The translations under genes and the position numbers were made by a program. From the NCBI RefSeq assembly GCF_002775205.1, contig NC_036460.1, positions 24,012,751-24,076,750 of the forward strand: 64,000 nucleotides of DNA. Direction: 5' to 3'. This document shows, one piece after another, positions 42,191 through 53,285 of the stretch (position 1 is the first letter of the stretch; each line of letters opens with the position of its first letter). The notes below the pieces were generated by a model, which saw nothing but the letters and a program-made list of their open reading frames with translations, had not been told where the DNA came from and did no database searches. The DNA comes from Xiphophorus maculatus. Its lineage: Eukaryota > Chordata > Actinopteri > Cyprinodontiformes > Poeciliidae.

Positions 42191-44422
42191 ATGGAAGCAG
42201 TAATTTCATTCCTCGGTAGGTTTTAATTTTGCTTACTTTGATATGATTTGACATATTTGATAACATCATATTATCATGTTATCATGTTATCTCACTAATC
42301 CTTTATCACTCTCTGTTTCAGTTCTTTCATTGTTACCACAGCTCATAGTGTCTGAGGGTAAGTGCTTCATACAACTACATCATTGGGAGAAAATATTGCC
42401 GTTTTTCAGATGATAGTTTATGATTTTATGGAAAGCAACTCTTCATGTTTTTTTTTTCCCCCCTGACGCATGGTTTATTTTCTCTCTACAGTTCCCACTA
42501 CAACCTCATACAGGGCCATCGTGGAGATAGTTTCGGGAGATTCCCGGATCTTCAGCGGGGAAAGTCTGAAGCTGAGATGCGTCATCCCCAACAAGTACCA
42601 GGCCTCCTGGGATTACCTGTGGTTCAGGGGATCTGTGCAGCTCCCACAGTCTGGCGAGATATACCAGCTGTGGAAGGCCAACGTTAAAGAAAGCGGCAAA
42701 TATTCCTGCCAAGGACAGAGAGAGACGGATGTGGGAACCATAAAAACACTAAGAAGTCTACCTTACGAGATCCATGTTGATGGTAAGATCTTGTGTTCAA
42801 CAAGAAACAAAAGTGTGTTTTTTTGGTCTTTCTTCCTCATTCCCGTATTTCCGAAACTGTCAAACGGCAAATTCTTCCTGACCTGGTCAACTTCTTCTTT
42901 AGCCCTGAGCTAGGGGTTGGTGGTGACTTAAAATTTTATCACGGTATTTTGACAACGGTGAAAGTGACAATAAGAACTATTTGTTACTCTTTTTTTACAT
43001 AACTACTGAGTTGTATAAAACCCAGTTACATTTCTTGAAAAGCATTACCCATTTGTAAAGTCCTCTCTTTATGCGTCTTTTGGACACCAGTCACATCAAA
43101 AAATGGGATTTGTATCATTAAATGGTACACAGGAGCTGCACTTAATCATATTTTCAAAAGAACTGATATTTATTTATTGAACAAACAGTGGAGAAAACAG
43201 TAAAAACAACAATCCTCATAATGCAAACATTCATGGGTTTTAATAAGCATCATGAATTGAAATTTATATATCCAAATACTTAAAATACATTTATTGTGAT
43301 AAATGATAAACGATGCGATAAATTCCCAACCCTACACTGAAATGCAAAATCAAGCTACCTCTATCAAATACCCTCAAATAAAAGCTCAGCACAGACTAAA
43401 TGACTAATGGAAAACTTTTTTCTTTGTCTTTTTCAGGAGGGTATGCCATCCTGCAAATGGCAAAACGCCCTGTCCTCGTTGGAGATGCCCTGGATTTGAA
43501 ATGCCGTCTCCGAGGGAACGCTCCCGTCCATGAGACAATCTTGTACAGAGACGGGATTGAAGTGATGGTGCAGAGCGGGAGCAGCTTGAATTTCCACCTC
43601 CCCCACGTCGCCCTGGAGGATGAAGGAAGGTACTCATGCAGGGTATCCTGGGACCTGAGTCGACGTACGCACTCCGTGATGTCAGTTCCCATTCTGGTGA
43701 ATATCTTAGGTGAGTTAAACATTTATGTTTAGCGAGATATGGGCCAGTACCAGTGCCAGAAATCAATCCCCAGAGATTTAACTTGCAAGTGACTTTGTTT
43801 CTTCATTTGATCTATATCAGAGGTTCTAACCGAGCCGGTGTTGGAGATTGAGAAAGACAACGCCCAGCTTGAACGGAATAAAATGCGCCTCATCTGTCAC
43901 GTCCAGTACAACGCCCCCGCCCCAGCCCCTCCTGTAAATTACTATTTCTACAAGAACAACAATCTGTTGGGACCAGCAACCTCACTGAACCACGTGCACG
44001 TCGGAAAGGCTGCAGGATGGTACAGCTGCAGAGCCAAGGTGCCAAAGCTGGATATCGTGAGGTGGAGCAAGCCCCAGAGCTTCGGAGAGGTCACAGGTGC
44101 TTAAGAGTAAATCTGCCCTACTGATTATTACACGTGGTGGTGAAAAAAGCACTCTGAAGTCATGCTGGACTTCTAAGGTGACCTTCTCCTTGACCCTACA
44201 GGGCCACCATTGATGCCTCCCCGTCCTCATCACAGAAATCAGATGACATCCCGATCACCCCCACACACCTTCTCGGCTCCTGAGACTCAGCCTGCATCCC
44301 CAACATACTTTGCTTCAACACCGTCTTCCGATCAGCACACAGAGAGTCCCAGCCCATCCTCGCCATCGTCTGAGTCCTCGGTCTCAACCAGTCTGCCGAC
44401 TTCAGGCCAGCTGCCAGGCTAA
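42191..44422 (+). CDS. Secreted Fc-receptor-like protein, three Ig domains, 373 aa
   Basis: Coding exons: 42191-42215, 42322-42357, 42492-42782, 43437-43709, 43821-44096, 44202-44422, 374 codons in frame, all introns phase 1 as in immunoglobulin-family genes. A split signal peptide (MEAVISFLVLSLLPQLIVSE, with a 36-nt second exon typical of Fc receptor genes) is followed by Ig1 (residues about 22-117, LRC and YSC), Ig2 (118-208, LKC and YSC) and Ig3 (209-300, LIC and YSC). The tail (301-373) is rich in Pro, Ser and Thr, ends SGQLPG, and has no membrane segment, so the protein should be secreted. Catfish IpFcRI, a soluble three-domain Fc receptor, has this layout. Ligand not known; immunoglobulin binding is inference. 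Possible polyA signal at 45046. Confidence 0.82.
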
Positions 44423-45584
44423 ACGCAAACCCCAGAACCTCAGAGTGTGTCATGGGGACTATTTTAGAAAGTCCTGTAAAGGTGTGACTGATGTGAAATT
44501 TTCGCCAGGTGTTGGTAACAACCTCAGTTCTTTGTTTTTAACCAATCATAAGTTGGTCCTTGTGTGACGACTTGATAACGACACACCTTTCTATTGGCCG
44601 TCATTTTGGACTGACCCTGACAAGGGGCAGGATGGTTTTCAAATCACTGGTAGATTTCAGCTTTTTTCTTGGCTTTCCGTGACTTTTTTCCACCACCCTT
44701 TAAATACTTTTCACATTACGACACACAACTTAATTTATATGTATGGATTATTTGGGTTGTTATCAATACCAGGTGAGAATCTTATGTCAATAGCACCGTT
44801 AGAAATATATTTACTATTAAAAACTGTGATTTTTTTTTACCAGCTGTACCTGGAAACTCCTTTTAAACCATACCATCGTACCTAGCAGAGCAATAATCTG
44901 AGGCTTTCTAACAATTATTAGCACCACCCTGGTCTGCTATTATAGTTATGTGTATGTGTTAATAATTCTTTGCATCAGTTTTCTCTGAGTGTCATGAAAC
45001 TAACTTTTAATACAGTAAGAAAAAACAAATATTGTGTTTTAACCCAATAAAGCTTTCGATAAGCTGCATGAACGGTTGACTTTATTTTCAATTTACCTTT
45101 ATAACAATCCTACAGCACATCAAAAACATTTTAAATATTGGAAAACATGTGGGATTAACTTGCCAGTAGATATTACTAGAATCTTCTGCACTAGAAAAAG
45201 ATTTATAAGATAACAAAAGTTTGAAAAAAATAATATCAGATCACAGAGACATTATTTGCTTACTAAATACTCACTTTTGCTGTGACAGTCAAAATAGTTA
45301 CAGTGTTGTCAGATTTACACTCCTTTGTGTTTTCCACAGTTTATGTTACAGACATATTCTGTAACTGATTAAAGTGTAGTTTTCTACATAAATTAGCACA
45401 AAATAACAGTGGAAACATGTTCAAATATTCTTGGATGTTAAGAAAAATAATGTAACATATGGGGTACATCCTTGAGATGCTTCTTCAACTTGATTTGAGT
45501 CCATCCTTGGTAAAGTCATCTGAAATCATACGCGCTTGTCTATATGTGATTTCATAGCTCGCAGTGCGTATCGGGGGGGAAATC

Positions 45585-46040
45585 AAGCAATTAAGTCAAA
45601 CGAATTGTCTGTGGATCTCAGAGACTGAATTGTGTCAAAACACAGATTTTGGACGCCCCAAAAAGCGTTTTGACCAATATTATTTGGACGTGGAAGAAGC
45701 TTGGTTCCAAAATCTTCCTGGTTCTGGCTGCAAATTCTAACTGAATCCTGAGGGAAGAAGGTCAAAAAGCTAATCATGAACCTTGTAGTTCTTTAGGCAG
45801 AGGTCCAGGTCTCATTTGTGGAGACGGAAACATCTAGAAAATCAACCGCTGCTAATTCTCAAGTTACCGATCCTTTGTGGCAGTGACCGGACAGACATGT
45901 CAGCCTTTGAATCTTGTCGAAACACACCTTGGCGATTTGCAGATCAAGAAAATGAATCGTCTGGTCTGATGAACCCAAAACAGAACATTTGGTCTAAACG
46001 TCAAGCATCATACCTGGAGAGAAAAAAACAAAAAACCCTA
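45585..46040 (+). mobile_element. Decayed Tc1-like transposase relic
   Basis: The stretch GAATTGTCTGTGGATCTCAG and, later, TCTGGTCTGATGAACCCAAA and TAAACGTCAAGC match, in order, parts of a common fish Tc1 transposase gene. Gaps and shifts have removed the frame, and no ends were found. Confidence 0.4.
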
Positions 46041-46729
46041 ACCCTAAAATAACAGTTACCAAATATAAAAACATCTTCCGAAAACCTGAGTCTAAGATGC
46101 CCCTGAACTAAGTCAGCAATTCATCTGTAAAGACCACAATTACCCGAAGCACACTGGCGAGAAATCTTCAGGAGCTACATATCTGTTCCTGCAGCAACAT
46201 CAGACAGTGGGACCCCTGAATAAAATTCAATTACATATCTCTGGAAAGACCAAACAACCTTAGCAATTATTATTATTACTATTGTTATTGTTATTAATAG
46301 TAGTGTATAATTAACAATTATTAATCTATTATATTTGTTCTATACATTTACAAAAACCCTTGAAAGGATCTTTTACATTTGACAATAATGGATTGTTTTG
46401 TGTTGACTTTTATTTAATTATTTTTAAGAACTATACACTAAGAGGTTTTTGAATAAATCTTTAATGAAACAAGATGTGGAAAATTTGAAGGGGTGATAAT
46501 AATTTCTTCTGGCACTGGACATGTCTGGTAAACATAAAGAAACAGCAAAAGACACATAAGGAAGAAGATGACAGGAGATGTTTGTGTTTGACATGCAAAG
46601 CTGATCGTGTGTTAGCATTTACCTGAGGGGAAAAAAAACAGAGTTCATTTTACAGGAAGAGAGAAATTGTTAGACCTGACATGGAGGAATTAAAAATTGC
46701 AAAATATTTTTTAAAATCTTTCACAATAC

Positions 46730-46790
46730 AGTGCCTTGCAAAAGTATTCATACCCTATTTTGTCATTGCCAAAATTGTTTGCCCCCAGTA
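46730..46790 (+). mobile_element. Tc1-like terminal fragment
   Basis: ACAGTGCCTTGCAAAAGTAT followed by TCATACCCT is the outer end of a very common fish Tc1-like family. Only the end remains. Confidence 0.5.
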
Positions 46791-47318
46791 ATTTTATTAA
46801 AATCTGTCATTTACTATTATTCCTAAGGGGGGGTTTTGTCCATGTTGCCAAAATGCACTTAATAGTTGTACTTTTGAATGCTTTTGTGAGATTATATGGC
46901 TGCATGTACTACATACATTATTGACAAGCAGTTCTTTCACATTAACTCTTTATTTATATAAACATTGGTTTTATCTTATATATTTACTTGTTGTTTTCTT
47001 TTCTGTTGGTTTACTTTCATGTGCATACATTCATTTTGCACTTCCTTTCCCATATTATGACTTAAATCTTGATTTTCTGTCATTGCAGCTGTCCGTTTTG
47101 TCTCTTGAGGTCATGAGTGGTTGGTTTATTTAGAAGTTTCTAAATGAGAGAATTTAGAGAATTTGACCCAGACGTTTGATGATAATAACAAACTTACAGA
47201 CAAATAATTCACAGTTACAGAGTAGCACCCTCAGTATTTGGTGATTTCACCCGTGTGGTGAGGTTGTAACAGTTCAGCAGAAGAAAGAAGTCGCCGGTGT
47301 CGCAAACAGAAAGGGGCT

Positions 47319-49739
47319 TCAGGCTTTGTCTGAGTACAGAAGGAACCCGGAGAAGATGCTGTCGTCCTCGCTGCTGGCGTAAACCCCATTCCAGTCTCTG
47401 AATGTCTCCATCCAGACCTGATCTCCAGCTGCCAGTCTCAGCACCACCAGAGTGGATGCCTGGTCGATGTCCTGGCCGTATAGGGAGTCCCGTGTCCTGA
47501 CTTTCCGTAACCCGTTCACCACAAGTGTGGCTCGCAGAGGCTGGTTCCGCACGGTGATGTGGAAGGAGAAGACGTAAACCCCGGGGTGGACGCATGTGAA
47601 GCTGTTGGAGCTCATATTGAAGTGGTTTTCTTCGTTGTAGAATATCTTGTCAAAGCGGATCGGGAAGCCAGAGGGAGGAAAGGATTTCTTTGGAGAGATG
47701 CCGACACTGAAGGCAGAGCGTTTCTGAAGCATTCCTGAACCTTTTGCTCCTTTTAATCCACGAAAGCCCCGCTCACCTCTGATGCCAGGGTACCCTCTGT
47801 CCCCTTTTGGCCCGGGCATCCCTCGTATCCCTTGCGGCCCTTGAGGCCCTGACACTCCTGGCTCTCCTGGAGGTCCGGGGTGTCCTGGATCCCCTCTAAT
47901 GCCAACAGGTCCAGGGGTGCCATGTTTGCCATGTAATCCTGGAATTCCCATTGCACCCTGAATGCCCGGAGCCCCGGTTTCCCCTCGGTCACCTTTAGGA
48001 CCTCTCTCCCCAAATATGCCACAGTCTCCTTTATCTCCCTTTTCTCCTTTAGGACCCTGACCCATAGCTGTTCCTGGAGGTCCAACAGGCCCTTCCAGTC
48101 CTGGTTCCCCTTTCTCCCCAGCAGTTCCATTCTGGCCATGGTCTCCTTTTTCTCCTTGTTCACCTTTGACACCATGAAATCCTACGTCACCCTTTTCTCC
48201 TTTGAGGCCAGCTTCACCTGAAAAGTTTCAAAGTGTTGTCAGAATAAATCCAATGCACAAGTATTTGAGATTTAAGCAACCATCTGAATAATTGTGGACC
48301 TTTTTGTGCTGGTTTTCCTGGAATCCCTGGTGGGCCTGATGTTCCAGGGTGTCCTCTCTCACCTTTTTCCCCTGAAAGATTCATTGAAATAAGTAAGGTA
48401 CAAAGTTATTTGTTTTTGAATGCTACACAAATGGCATTAGACACTTAGCCTCTGGTGTCACCAATACCAAAGTTTTTGTGAACTCTCTTTACCCAAAACC
48501 TGAAAATCCAGATCAAAACCTTAAAATAATGTCAATTGCCACTGGTGTTCCTCAAGGTTCTATCCTTGGCCCCCTTTTGCTCATCATGTGCCTCCTTCCT
48601 TTTGGCCATATCTTCTGCAAATTCAGTGTGAGCTATCATCTCTCTGCAAAAGACACCCACCTTCTACCTTCTCTAAACTCAACTCTTACCACCTTTCTTG
48701 TTCCATAGCTGTTTGTCTGAACGTGCTTAATCTGCGAAGCGACCTTTTGTGCCATAGAATAGTCTTACAAATAAAATGCCCTTATATTAGTTAATAAAAC
48801 ATATTTTATTATTTGTATCATGAAGCATGTTGTCACAATAAAGTTTGCTTTATTTGATTGTACGTACCTTTATCTCCTTTAAAGCCCATTGGACCGCTCA
48901 TGCCAGGTGGTCCGGGTATACCCTGTGGTCCTGCAGGTCCTATATCACCAGCTAGTCCTAGAAAAGAAAAAATAATTACATGAAGCTATACACACACACA
49001 CACACACACATGTTTGCATGGCTATCTTTGTGGGAAATTTCCATTGACTTCCATTCATTTCTACACCCTAAACTTTACCCTTATCCTAACCTTAACCATT
49101 ACATACCTAACTCTAACCCTTAGTTCAAAATCTGACCCCTGACCCAAAAACAGTGTTTCCCCTTGTGAGGACTGAAGCCTGGTGGGTCCCCACAACATAG
49201 TATGTGTCAGGAAAATGCTCCCCACAAGGGATTACAAACAAACACACATACTCCCACACACACACACAAGTGTTTTCATGTAATATAATACCATTTACAA
49301 CCTCATTTAGTTTGATACCTGCTGATCCTCTTTCTCCCTTCGACCCCCTGGGGCCCCTCTCGGGGGGACAGCATTCACAGAAGTTGAAGTAGCACTCGTT
49401 GTAGTCTAGCGTGTAGTTGTCAGGTCCAACACCTGTGGGCTCAGTGTTTTCACTGTGGTGCTGTGGAAGGTTGTGGTTCACGTAGGTGGTCCTCACTGCG
49501 GTGGGCTGCGGCGGAGGCGGCGGCTGCGGCTGAGGCTGCACGGGGTTTGGCGTCACCACTATCTTCAGAGTCTTGGGGACACTGGTAGTGACAGGGTTGT
49601 GCGGCGTGACATGTGGAGCGGGCTTCTTTGTGTACGGGTACTTTGGTTTCGCTGTAGGTTTGGTCTTAGTGCAGAATGCCACGGTGATTGAAACCACAGC
49701 TACAGCCACAAGAGTCCACTGGCAGGATATAATCCTCAT
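47319..49739 (-). CDS. otol1: Otolin-1, inner-ear collagen with C1q domain, 493 aa
   Basis: Secreted collagen-like scaffold protein of otoliths and the otolithic membrane in the inner ear. Coding exons: 49319-49739, 48868-48957, 48300-48371, 47319-48217, 494 codons in frame. Signal peptide at residues 1-21 (MRIISCQWTLVAVAVVSITV), then a Pro/Thr-rich segment with a QPQPPPPPQP run, then the Cys-rich YNECYFNFCECCPPERG just before the triple helix. Gly-X-Y repeats fill exons 2, 3 and the first half of exon 4. The C-terminal C1q domain of about 130 residues runs from RSAFSVGI through FTCVHPGVYVFSFHI to GFLLYSDKA. Human OTOL1 has 477 aa. The neighbour sptssb 14 kb away is also its human neighbour (3q26), which supports orthology. 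Introns hold a LINE fragment and a CA-flanked repeat. Confidence 0.93.
48478..48720 (+). mobile_element. LINE reverse-transcriptase fragment in otol1 intron
   Basis: The plus-strand frame reads ATGVPQGSILGPLLLIMCLL and then FGHIF and SAKDTHLL, the palm motifs of an L2/I-type LINE reverse transcriptase. The catalytic ADD motif reads AKD and the frame ends soon after, so this is a dead fragment. Confidence 0.75.
48990..49270. repeat. CA-flanked dispersed repeat in otol1 intron 1
   Basis: Bordered by (CA)n at 48991-49009 and 49254-49268. Between them are TTCCATTGACTTCCATTCAT, several CTAACC units and CCCCTTGTGAGGACTG, a combination seen repeatedly in fish genomes. No coding content. Confidence 0.55.
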
Positions 49740-51409
49740 TGTTGACTGGGATCTGACAATGTATTAGAAAACAACAACACAAAGATCTCAAGTCAGACCT
49801 CAGATCTGTTGTAGCACTTATACAGCATCCCTCAGCATGGGCAGAGATTAAATAAATTTAGCTTTTATTGCATTATTTTAATCTCAAACTTTTTTAGATC
49901 TACTTTCTATGTATTTATTTGGTGAGGAAAAGCTCACATTAGAGATCAGCGCTTTCTAAACCACCAGTGCAACTGATATTGGCAACCATGAGAAAATAAA
50001 CACTAAAACATTTCTCCGTTTTTAAGTCGGTAAGTGTCCGTGAATATTAATGAGTAATCTATGACCTCGTTTTCTTTTGGATTATGAATATAAAGTGACT
50101 CAGGACCCTATCGCTTATTGCACATTTTAAAAATGGAAAAGACCAGTTAAGACAGTAGTTTTAGTCTTCAGAAGTCTTATCAAGTCTGTAGGAAAATAGC
50201 TACTGGATTCATAGTCTGAGTAACCGCAGAGCATAATGCTGCTAATACTGCTAACATAAATACTATATATTTAGCAGTATACAGTAGTATAGTATTATTT
50301 TCAGGCATGTTCTGTGCCTCTGATGTGCCAAACATGCTTCATTTAAAGCTGGTTCTAGGCTGGTTCTCCAGGCCTCTATCGTTCCCTTACTTCTTCATTT
50401 CAGACGTATGAAGAAAACAGGAAAGTATTTCAACTGGTAAGAGGATAACCAGTATGTGTTGAGAATTCTTGCAGCTTCTTTAAAAAATTTTTCTCCTGGT
50501 CTCTTTGCAGCCTTCATGACCAGGTTGGGTCTTTTATTTTTTATTGGTACAGTAACAATTACATTTTTGCTATATCTATTTTGTCTCATAATTTCTTCAA
50601 TTTTGCTTACTGTGCCTTGGCGCTTACTGTGGACTTGCTGTTACTCTCCTCCTGACTGATACCTTTGTATAATCAGATCCTTTGAGCTTTTGCGAACACT
50701 ATGCAAATTGTGACTCTAATAAAGGATGAAAATAACGTCTGCATTACTGATTCAAAAGTTGCTTTGACAAGGTATTAGGTGAAGGATTCACCTGGTTAAT
50801 ACGACTTTATATCTACATATAAAATAAATTAATAATTAATAAATATGTACAAGTCAGTTGATTGTACAAAATGTGTCACATTGCGTATGAAAAAGTCTTG
50901 AAATGAGTTTTACCTCGCTAAACCTTACAGTACGTGAAAGGTTTTGAAGTTCAAGGGATTATCATACTTTGTTTGCTTTTAGTTAGACGGGTTAATAGGA
51001 AATATCCAAAATAACAAATGTTCACAGGTAAATTACTACTTTTTAGCTCCAAGTTGATTTCTGAAATTGGATCAAACCCGGTGCATTGCTCAGATGTGTT
51101 TAGAAACCCAACCTTTTATGCTTGGGAGGAAGAGCTGAACAAAAGAAGAGTAAAACCACAGCCACTGTCCAAAAAAAGACAACTTTGAAATCCCTTCAGG
51201 ACGACTGCAGGACAGCTGGTCATGGCTTGTGCATAATTAGCAAAAGCGTGCTAATTGTCTTTATTAACTACATTACTATTTTCAGATTAACGTGTTTATG
51301 CATGCGGGTAAACTCAATCTTATGTCCTGTGCCTTTAAAAAAAAAAAAAAGAGATTTACTGTCTTTAGCATTCTGTCAAATTTCTACATGTAATCTCAAC
51401 AGAACTCAC
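49740..51409. other. Upstream region of otol1
   Basis: AT-rich DNA. No promoter element can be assigned with confidence, and no gene is recognised. Confidence 0.45.
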
Positions 51410-52372
51410 CCAAATGTGTATGAGTAGTAAAGTCATTTATCCTCTCTAGCGATGTTTCGTCTGCCACACCAGGAGCTCCAGGTCCTTCTGTTACCTCTGC
51501 CAGGCTTGGGTGAAAGAACATCTCATCATTGGGGGTTAGGGGTGTTTTTTGTGGGTAAAGCAAAAAAGGGGAGGTCCGCAATCCCACTATGGTGGGCCGA
51601 GACCCAAAAAGAACCACTGTGCTGTGGCCCATTCTCTGTGTCCCTGTTGTGTAGAAAGGTGCTTTTGTGACACGGAATACAGCGCCCGCCCGGTGCACTC
51701 CCTCCCCGTGATCTGGGCAAGGAGCAGAGGCCGTCGGGGCAATGGGTCACCCGATACGCGAGGCATTCCTTCAGTCCGGGCTCTTAAGGTGGGACAAAGC
51801 CAAGCAAAGAGGAGTCTGAGACAGAGAGCCCAATGGCTTTTTTTTTCTTTCTTCAGATGTAGGTTTGGACAATCAGATAGCCACAAAATTCTTAATCCTA
51901 ATCTTGCAAGCTAATATTCTCAACAAAGTGTGCAATAATTGCAAACTGGCACCATAGCACAGGGAGCTCATTATCTCAATTCACCAGTGGTTGGTTGGAA
52001 TCCAGAGGAAAGCTTTAGCCTAAAGAGCTCTCGTAATCACTGAGGTGCTGCTAAAACCTGAGCTGTTTGTCGAACGAACCCACTTATCCTTTTAAATCAG
52101 TGCAGTTGCAGTGCTCGCCTAATCACTGTGGCGGACTTCTTTTCTTCCTGCACAAGAACTCTCAAGGTTGCTGGCAGCGACATCTGGGTAGCTGCGATTG
52201 TGAGGCCCGGACAATGACTCATTCTTGCGGCGTAACCGGATCGCCTCAGGTTTTTGTCGAAAAGTGATTTTCAGGTGGCTGTCGAGCTGAAACTCTTGAC
52301 TTACCAGTGACAAAGAATGTTTGAAAAGTGGTCATGCCTCGGTTGCCGGAGACCCCGTGTCCTTGGGGAGAT
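51410..52372 (-). pseudogene. Two collagen-flavoured exon-like segments, gene unknown
   Basis: The segment 52305-52372 has an acceptor-like CCGGTCACAG and a strong donor GTAAGT; in one frame it reads PQGHGVSGNRGM then TTFQTFFVT. The segment 51410-51487 has acceptor GGTAACAG and donor GTGAGT and reads GPGAPGVADETSLERINDF. Both end in phase 1 and join in frame. A third patch, GEPGPSEGK, is at about 52583-52604. The glycine spacing is imperfect and no start, stop or further exon was found. They could be a remnant or poorly kept part of a collagen gene, or chance. Confidence 0.25.
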
Positions 52373-52999
52373 CTGTGACCGGCTAAAAGTGAGCAGGGAG
52401 ACGGGAAAGGAAATTGGGGAAAATGGAGAGGGTTAGCGGTATCTGAAGGATGAGGATTGTGTTTGTTTGAAGCATGATTTTTGAAACACTTTGCAGCTAA
52501 TGTGAACTGTCCAAAGAAAATTTGAAAATGCAGAAAGCTTGTGAGAAAGACTAGAGTTATTTTGGTTTCCTCCTTGCCTTCAGAGGGTCCAGGCTCACCT
52601 GTACACTGACAATACTCTGGCAACAGTACTCTGGCTTAAAGCCTGGAAGTGACCAAGAAGCCCCTAGATTCACATTTTATGCACATTCAGCTGTTTCCTA
52701 CTACCGGATTGAGAATATCCTACGTGGGACACAATAACCACTTATTCAATGCCACTGACTTCGAAACTGCATGAAAGTTTCTGTAACCTTGCAAAGAAGT
52801 TATAATCAAAAAGCTGCTTGTTTAGATGCTGTCAGTACAGTCCCTTGAAAATGTTATTTTTGCTTTTTTGGCACTTAAATGTTTCTGATTATAGGCTGAG
52901 TTAGATTACCCTGAGCCATCTCTGTAGTTATACTGCTATAGGCTTAGGTTACTGGAGGAAAAACTGACGACCTTTTCTCACATCCTTCTTCTGGTTCTC

Positions 53000-53285
53000 C
53001 TGGAGGTTTCCTCGTATTACATGGAAGTTTTTCCTCTCCACTGTCACTACATGCATGCTCGGTATGCGGGATTGCTGTAAAGTCAACAACACAAGCGACT
53101 GTTCACTGTTGCTACATCGTCCAGGAGGAGTGAATGCTGCAAGTCAACGAGTCTATGAAATATGCTGGGTAGGATGGAAACTACAAATAACAATCGGTAT
53201 ATGATTGAATTGAAATCACTTTCTCTGCAGAGTACCTCAAGACGATATTTGTTGTGAATTGGCTTCGTATAAATAAACCAAATTT
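53000..53285 (+). repeat. Dispersed fish non-LTR/SINE-like repeat, second copy
   Basis: Contains CCAGGAGGAGTGAATGCTGC and ends GTGAATTGGCTTCGTATAAA. It is the reverse-orientation relative of 33868-34170 (shared AAGACGATATTTGTTGTGAA-type end). Confidence 0.6.

Larger units (their letters stand above)
44423..47318. other. 3' flank of Ig gene with decayed Tc1 pieces
   Basis: AT-rich. AATAAAGC at 45046-45053 probably ends the Ig-gene transcript. The remaining DNA holds the Tc1 relics at 45585-46040 and 46730-46790 and no gene. Confidence 0.5.

Noticed and set aside
43396-43766. Open frames antisense to the second Ig exon
   Set aside because: The plus strand encodes a clear Ig domain with paired cysteines; the antisense frames have no features.
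46030-46050. Interstitial telomere repeat
   Set aside because: Only two CCCTAA units, too short to matter.
49125-49318. Continuation of the otolin-1 first exon beyond residue 140
   Set aside because: The Gly-X-Y pattern stops at a GTATCA donor and the sequence enters a (CA)n-flanked repeat.
51520-51840. Small structured RNA gene in a GC-richer patch
   Set aside because: No box motifs, no 5S, U1 or tRNA consensus, and no clear hairpin that I can support.
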